This document shows, piece after piece, positions 61,586 through 64,000 of a stretch of DNA of 64,000 nt (position 1 is its first letter; each line of letters starts with the position of its first letter). A program made the position numbers and the translations under genes. Source of the stretch: CAVXJN01 sp963773585. GTDB lineage: Bacteria; Pseudomonadota; Gammaproteobacteria; JASBUN01. The stretch lies in assembly GCA_963773585.1 (NCBI GenBank), contig CAVZBR010000006.1:186001-250000 (forward strand). The letters run 5' to 3'. The notes beneath the pieces are model-generated. The model had not been told where the DNA came from. It did not search any database and was given only the letters and a program-made list of their open reading frames with translations.

Positions 61586-63094
61586 TTAACGTGTTGCCAT
61601 CATAGAAGTTTCGCCGGCAAGCCGGGCTTGGCGACCGCGCGTGCGTCGCCGCGATCCGCTGCCGATTACAGCAAGCACCGGCACACCCAGGCCGCTGCGC
61701 ACATCGTCCGCGCTACGCACGGTGCGCTCGCTTACTTCTCGCCATAGTGCAATGCCGATTCCCACCGCCAGACCGAGTATCAATCCAAGCGCCACGTTAC
61801 GGGTCGCGCTTGGTCCAGAAGGGCTCGCCGGTGCAACCGCTGGATTCACCAGCGAGACGTTACTTTGCGTGCTATGGCTTTCCATGCGCACCGCCGAGAC
61901 TTTCTGAAGCGCGTTGTCATAAACGTGCTGTGCGTTTTCCACCCTAGCCTTGAGTACCTGCACATGATCACGTTTGGCGCGCAGATCAAGCAGCTTGCGC
62001 TTTTGCGCGGCCACGGCTTTCTGCAGCGAATTTTCGCGTTGTTCGACCGCGGCGACGTTGGCACTGGCGCTGCGGGATACCGTGTTGATTTCATGCGCCA
62101 GGCGTTGCTTGAGGCTCGCGAGTTCCGCGACGGCTTGCTTGTAGGCCGGATAGTTTGGCCCGACCTGACCGGACAGCTCGTTGAGCTTTGACTGCTGCTC
62201 GGCGATCTGCTGTTTGAGATGCAACACCATCGGGTTCGACAGCATGCCCGGTATCAGACCGGCACCGCCGTCACTGGCCGCGAACCGCGCGGCCTGCTGC
62301 TTCTTCGATTTAAGGTCGTAGGCCTCGCCCTGGACCTGCGTGAGCTGCGAGGACAAATCCATCAACTTCGCCTGTTCCGTATCCAGTCGCTCGTCGGTGG
62401 CCACGATGCCCTGTTCGCGCTGGTAATCGGACAACTCTGCCTGCGCCTGTTCGAGGTTTTTGCCCAACGACCGGACCTGGTCGTCAAACCAGACCGCGTT
62501 CTCCTTGGCCGGATCCACACTCAACGCCACCGATGTATTGAGGTATGCCTTCGCGAAGGCATTTACCACTTGCTCGGACACCTGAGGATCGGCCGAGGTG
62601 AAACTGATATTGATGATGCTGCTATTACTGCCGTTACTCGTATGAACATGACGCCGCAGGCGATCGCCCCAGATTTGTTCCTGAACCTCACGCGCGGCAG
62701 GATCGGCATGCTCATCGGGAGGGGAGAATATGTTGCGTATTCCCGCGAACAGCGTATGCAGCGGCGCGCCTGGGCCGGCTAGCGCCGCGTCGAACCGGTT
62801 TCGCCGTTCACCCCGGTCCAGCAGGTGTAGATCCCGAACAGCTTTGACGGCGACCGCCTGGCTGGTTACCAAGTCCATCTGCGTAGCGACGTAGCCTCCG
62901 TACAATGGCGCCGGCACACCGGCGTCGGGAGCGGTCGCCGCTTGTCGATAACCGACCATCAGGCTCGCATCCGCTTTGTATTGTTGCGGAAGCAACGCGG
63001 TGACGACGACCGCAGCTGCGAATCCCAACAAAACCGCGATCGCTATGATTCGCCGTCTTGCGCGCAGGATTGCCATTAATTGTTGGAAGCTCAT
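61586..63094 (-). CDS. epsF: EpsF-type chain-length determinant (Wzz family)
   Basis: 502 aa. Two membrane helices bracket a long periplasmic region: residues about 15-35 (IIAIAVLLGFAAAVVVTALL) and about 435-455 (NVALGLILGLAVGIGIALW). The interior is coiled-coil rich (DTEQAKLMDLSSQLTQVQ; KLNELSGQVGPNYPAYKQ). A Pro/Gly segment precedes the second helix. Polysaccharide copolymerases of this class set chain length with the EpsG kinase. No attached kinase domain, so this is the split form. EpsE ends 32 bases upstream. Confidence 0.88.
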   Translation of the reverse strand: MSFQQLMAILRARRRIIAIAVLLGFAAAVVVTALLPQQYKADASLMVGYRQAATAPDAGVPAPLYGGYVATQMDLVTSQAVAVKAVRDLHLLDRGERRNRFDAALAGPGAPLHTLFAGIRNIFSPPDEHADPAAREVQEQIWGDRLRRHVHTSNGSNSSIINISFTSADPQVSEQVVNAFAKAYLNTSVALSVDPAKENAVWFDDQVRSLGKNLEQAQAELSDYQREQGIVATDERLDTEQAKLMDLSSQLTQVQGEAYDLKSKKQQAARFAASDGGAGLIPGMLSNPMVLHLKQQIAEQQSKLNELSGQVGPNYPAYKQAVAELASLKQRLAHEINTVSRSASANVAAVEQRENSLQKAVAAQKRKLLDLRAKRDHVQVLKARVENAQHVYDNALQKVSAVRMESHSTQSNVSLVNPAVAPASPSGPSATRNVALGLILGLAVGIGIALWREVSERTVRSADDVRSGLGVPVLAVIGSGSRRRTRGRQARLAGETSMMATR

Positions 63095-63126
63095 TTCGAC
63101 AACGCCACTTTTATTTTCAAGTCGAA

Positions 63127-63913
63127 TCAGAAGATGCTTTCTTTTACGTACACCACGTCACCTGCCTTGACCGCGCTGGTAAGATCGGCGCTCAGTGTCT
63201 GCACTTTGCCGTGATCGTTTGCGCGATTGATCCGCAGGCCGCGTTCCGTCCCGCGCACAGTCAATCCGCCGCCGACCGAGAGCGCCTGCTGGACCGTAAG
63301 TCCGGGCTCCAACGGATATGCACCTGGCTTGCGTACTTCGCCGTAGATGTAGAAAACCGGGGCAGCGGGCACGTACAAGATGTCGTTCGGAGCAAGCTGC
63401 GGGTCTTTGGGTTGTCCAGCGGAGCTGAACAGGTTGTCGAGATTGACGCGGTAGCGCTTCAATTCGCCGGACGGTCTGTCGTCGCAGCAGCATTACCTGG
63501 TCGCCGCCTTTCTCGGTCACACCGCCGGCCTCGGCGAGCATATCGGTGAGACTTCCGCTACCGACGATCGCGTATTTTCCAGGCTTCTTGACCTCCCCCA
63601 ACACGGCAACCTGTTGACTGCGTTGCTCGGTCACGAGGATGTTGACCTCCGGATTGGGAATGTATTTACCGCGGTCGAGCGCGTGCGCGATGCGGTCTTC
63701 GGCTTGGGATTTGGTCAGGCCCTGAACTTTCACTTCTCCGATCAACGGGAAATTGATCGTGCCTTTTTCCGATATCTGGGCCTCGGTCGCGAGATCTGGA
63801 TGGTTGTAAACATTGATCTTCACCGTATCTCCGGGACCGAGCGTAGATACCGCTCCGGCCATCGAGGCCGCGGCGAACGAGAACAAGAGCATGATGATGA
63901 GTTTTTTAAACAT
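63127..63913 (-). pseudogene. epsE: Polysaccharide export protein EpsE (Wza/SLBB family) with a frameshift
   Basis: Signal peptide MFKKLIIMLLFSFAAASM, then LGPGDTVKINVYNHPDLATE (Poly_export) and VAVLGEVKKPGKYAIVGSG (SLBB). Frame breaks near 63481: the first frame reads VMLLRRQT..., the second resumes PSGELKRYRVNLDNLFSS and runs through APVFYIYGEVRKPGAYPLE (second SLBB) to VKAGDVVYVKESIF at 63127. One extra base explains it; combined length about 262 aa, normal for EpsE. Good GGAGAGGG before the ATG. It would form the outer-membrane or periplasmic export channel. If real, the indel would remove the second half. Confidence 0.85.
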
Positions 63914-63967
63914 GATTTAGAATTCCCTCTCCGTGTTTCTGGTTCTATGCACGTGCAGCCATTGCGA

Positions 63968-64000
63968 TCAATAGGCGCTACGCCCGAAAAAGCCGCCTAT
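63968..64000 (-). CDS. C-terminal end of a probable sugar transferase (edge-truncated)
   Basis: Only the last ten codons are in the window: IGGFFGRSAY then TGA. An ending in -AY after Arg or Gly residues is common in undecaprenyl-phosphate sugar phosphotransferases, which usually precede epsE in these loci. The stretch is too short to be sure. Confidence 0.3.
   Translation of the reverse strand: MGGFFGRSAY

Noticed and set aside
1..64000. CRISPR arrays, tRNA or rRNA genes, and insertion sequences
   Set aside because: No regularly spaced repeats, no TTCGA-type tRNA arm in a cloverleaf context, and no transposase motifs or terminal repeats were seen.

Overview
The window comes from a GC-rich Gram-negative bacterium, most likely a proteobacterial sulphur-oxidising chemolithoautotroph. 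The case rests on gene content: a dabB-dabA inorganic-carbon accumulation pair beside a LysR-type regulator, a persulfide-sensing ArsR-rhodanese fusion with a persulfide dioxygenase-like hydrolase, several periplasmic c-type cytochromes, and arsenic and copper resistance loci. No rRNA, tRNA, CRISPR array, intact insertion sequence or prophage block was recognised. The species cannot be fixed from the sequence alone.

Layout. 1-3.3 kb: an edge-truncated ABC transporter binding protein, an Fpg/Nei-type DNA glycosylase, a small hypothetical gene and a Xre/RES toxin-antitoxin pair. 3.6-6.6 kb: arsenic resistance, with arsC divergent from arsR-arsI-arsC-acr3. 7.1-13.5 kb: dienelactone hydrolase, LysR regulator, divergent dabB-dabA. 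13.8-16.7 kb: ArsR-rhodanese regulator, MBL hydrolase and MFS carrier. 17.0-22.0 kb: an SRPBCC gene broken by an in-frame TGA, a patatin-like lipase and an M20 peptidase. 22.7-26.3 kb: a large DUF1631-GGDEF-EAL c-di-GMP protein. 26.5-27.2 kb: mntA with a frameshifted, motif-less hepT. 27.6-34.5 kb: periplasmic MBL protein, small membrane and redox proteins, two cytochromes c, copB-copA and a Cys-rich exported protein. 34.5-38.0 kb: a 38-codon ORF, an ATP-grasp ligase and a CocE/NonD hydrolase. 38.0-40.4 kb: lone Rieske protein, universal stress protein, N-acetylmuramidase.

41-64 kb is an exopolysaccharide locus of the EpsE/F/G/L (methanolan-like) type. epsL lies on the + strand behind a strong sigma-54-like promoter. 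The rest runs on the - strand from the right edge: a sugar-transferase tail, epsE, epsF, epsG, gmd, fcl, a flippase, a pyruvyltransferase, glycosyltransferases, a nucleotidyltransferase-kinase-acyltransferase fusion, an O-antigen-ligase-like polymerase, an APH-like kinase, a secreted beta-helix protein, a WecG-type transferase, manC and a sulfotransferase. The set predicts a fucose-containing, probably pyruvylated, acylated and sulfated exopolysaccharide. Most junctions from gmd to manC overlap by 4 bp, which suggests one tightly coupled operon.

Four genes are interrupted: the SRPBCC gene by a nonsense codon, and hepT, manC and epsE by one extra base each. The three indels could be real lesions or read errors; because manC and epsE should be needed for the polysaccharide, this matters for interpretation. 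The least explained parts are the short ORF/ATP-grasp/CocE unit, the three-domain fusion in the polysaccharide operon, and the APH-like kinase beside it.
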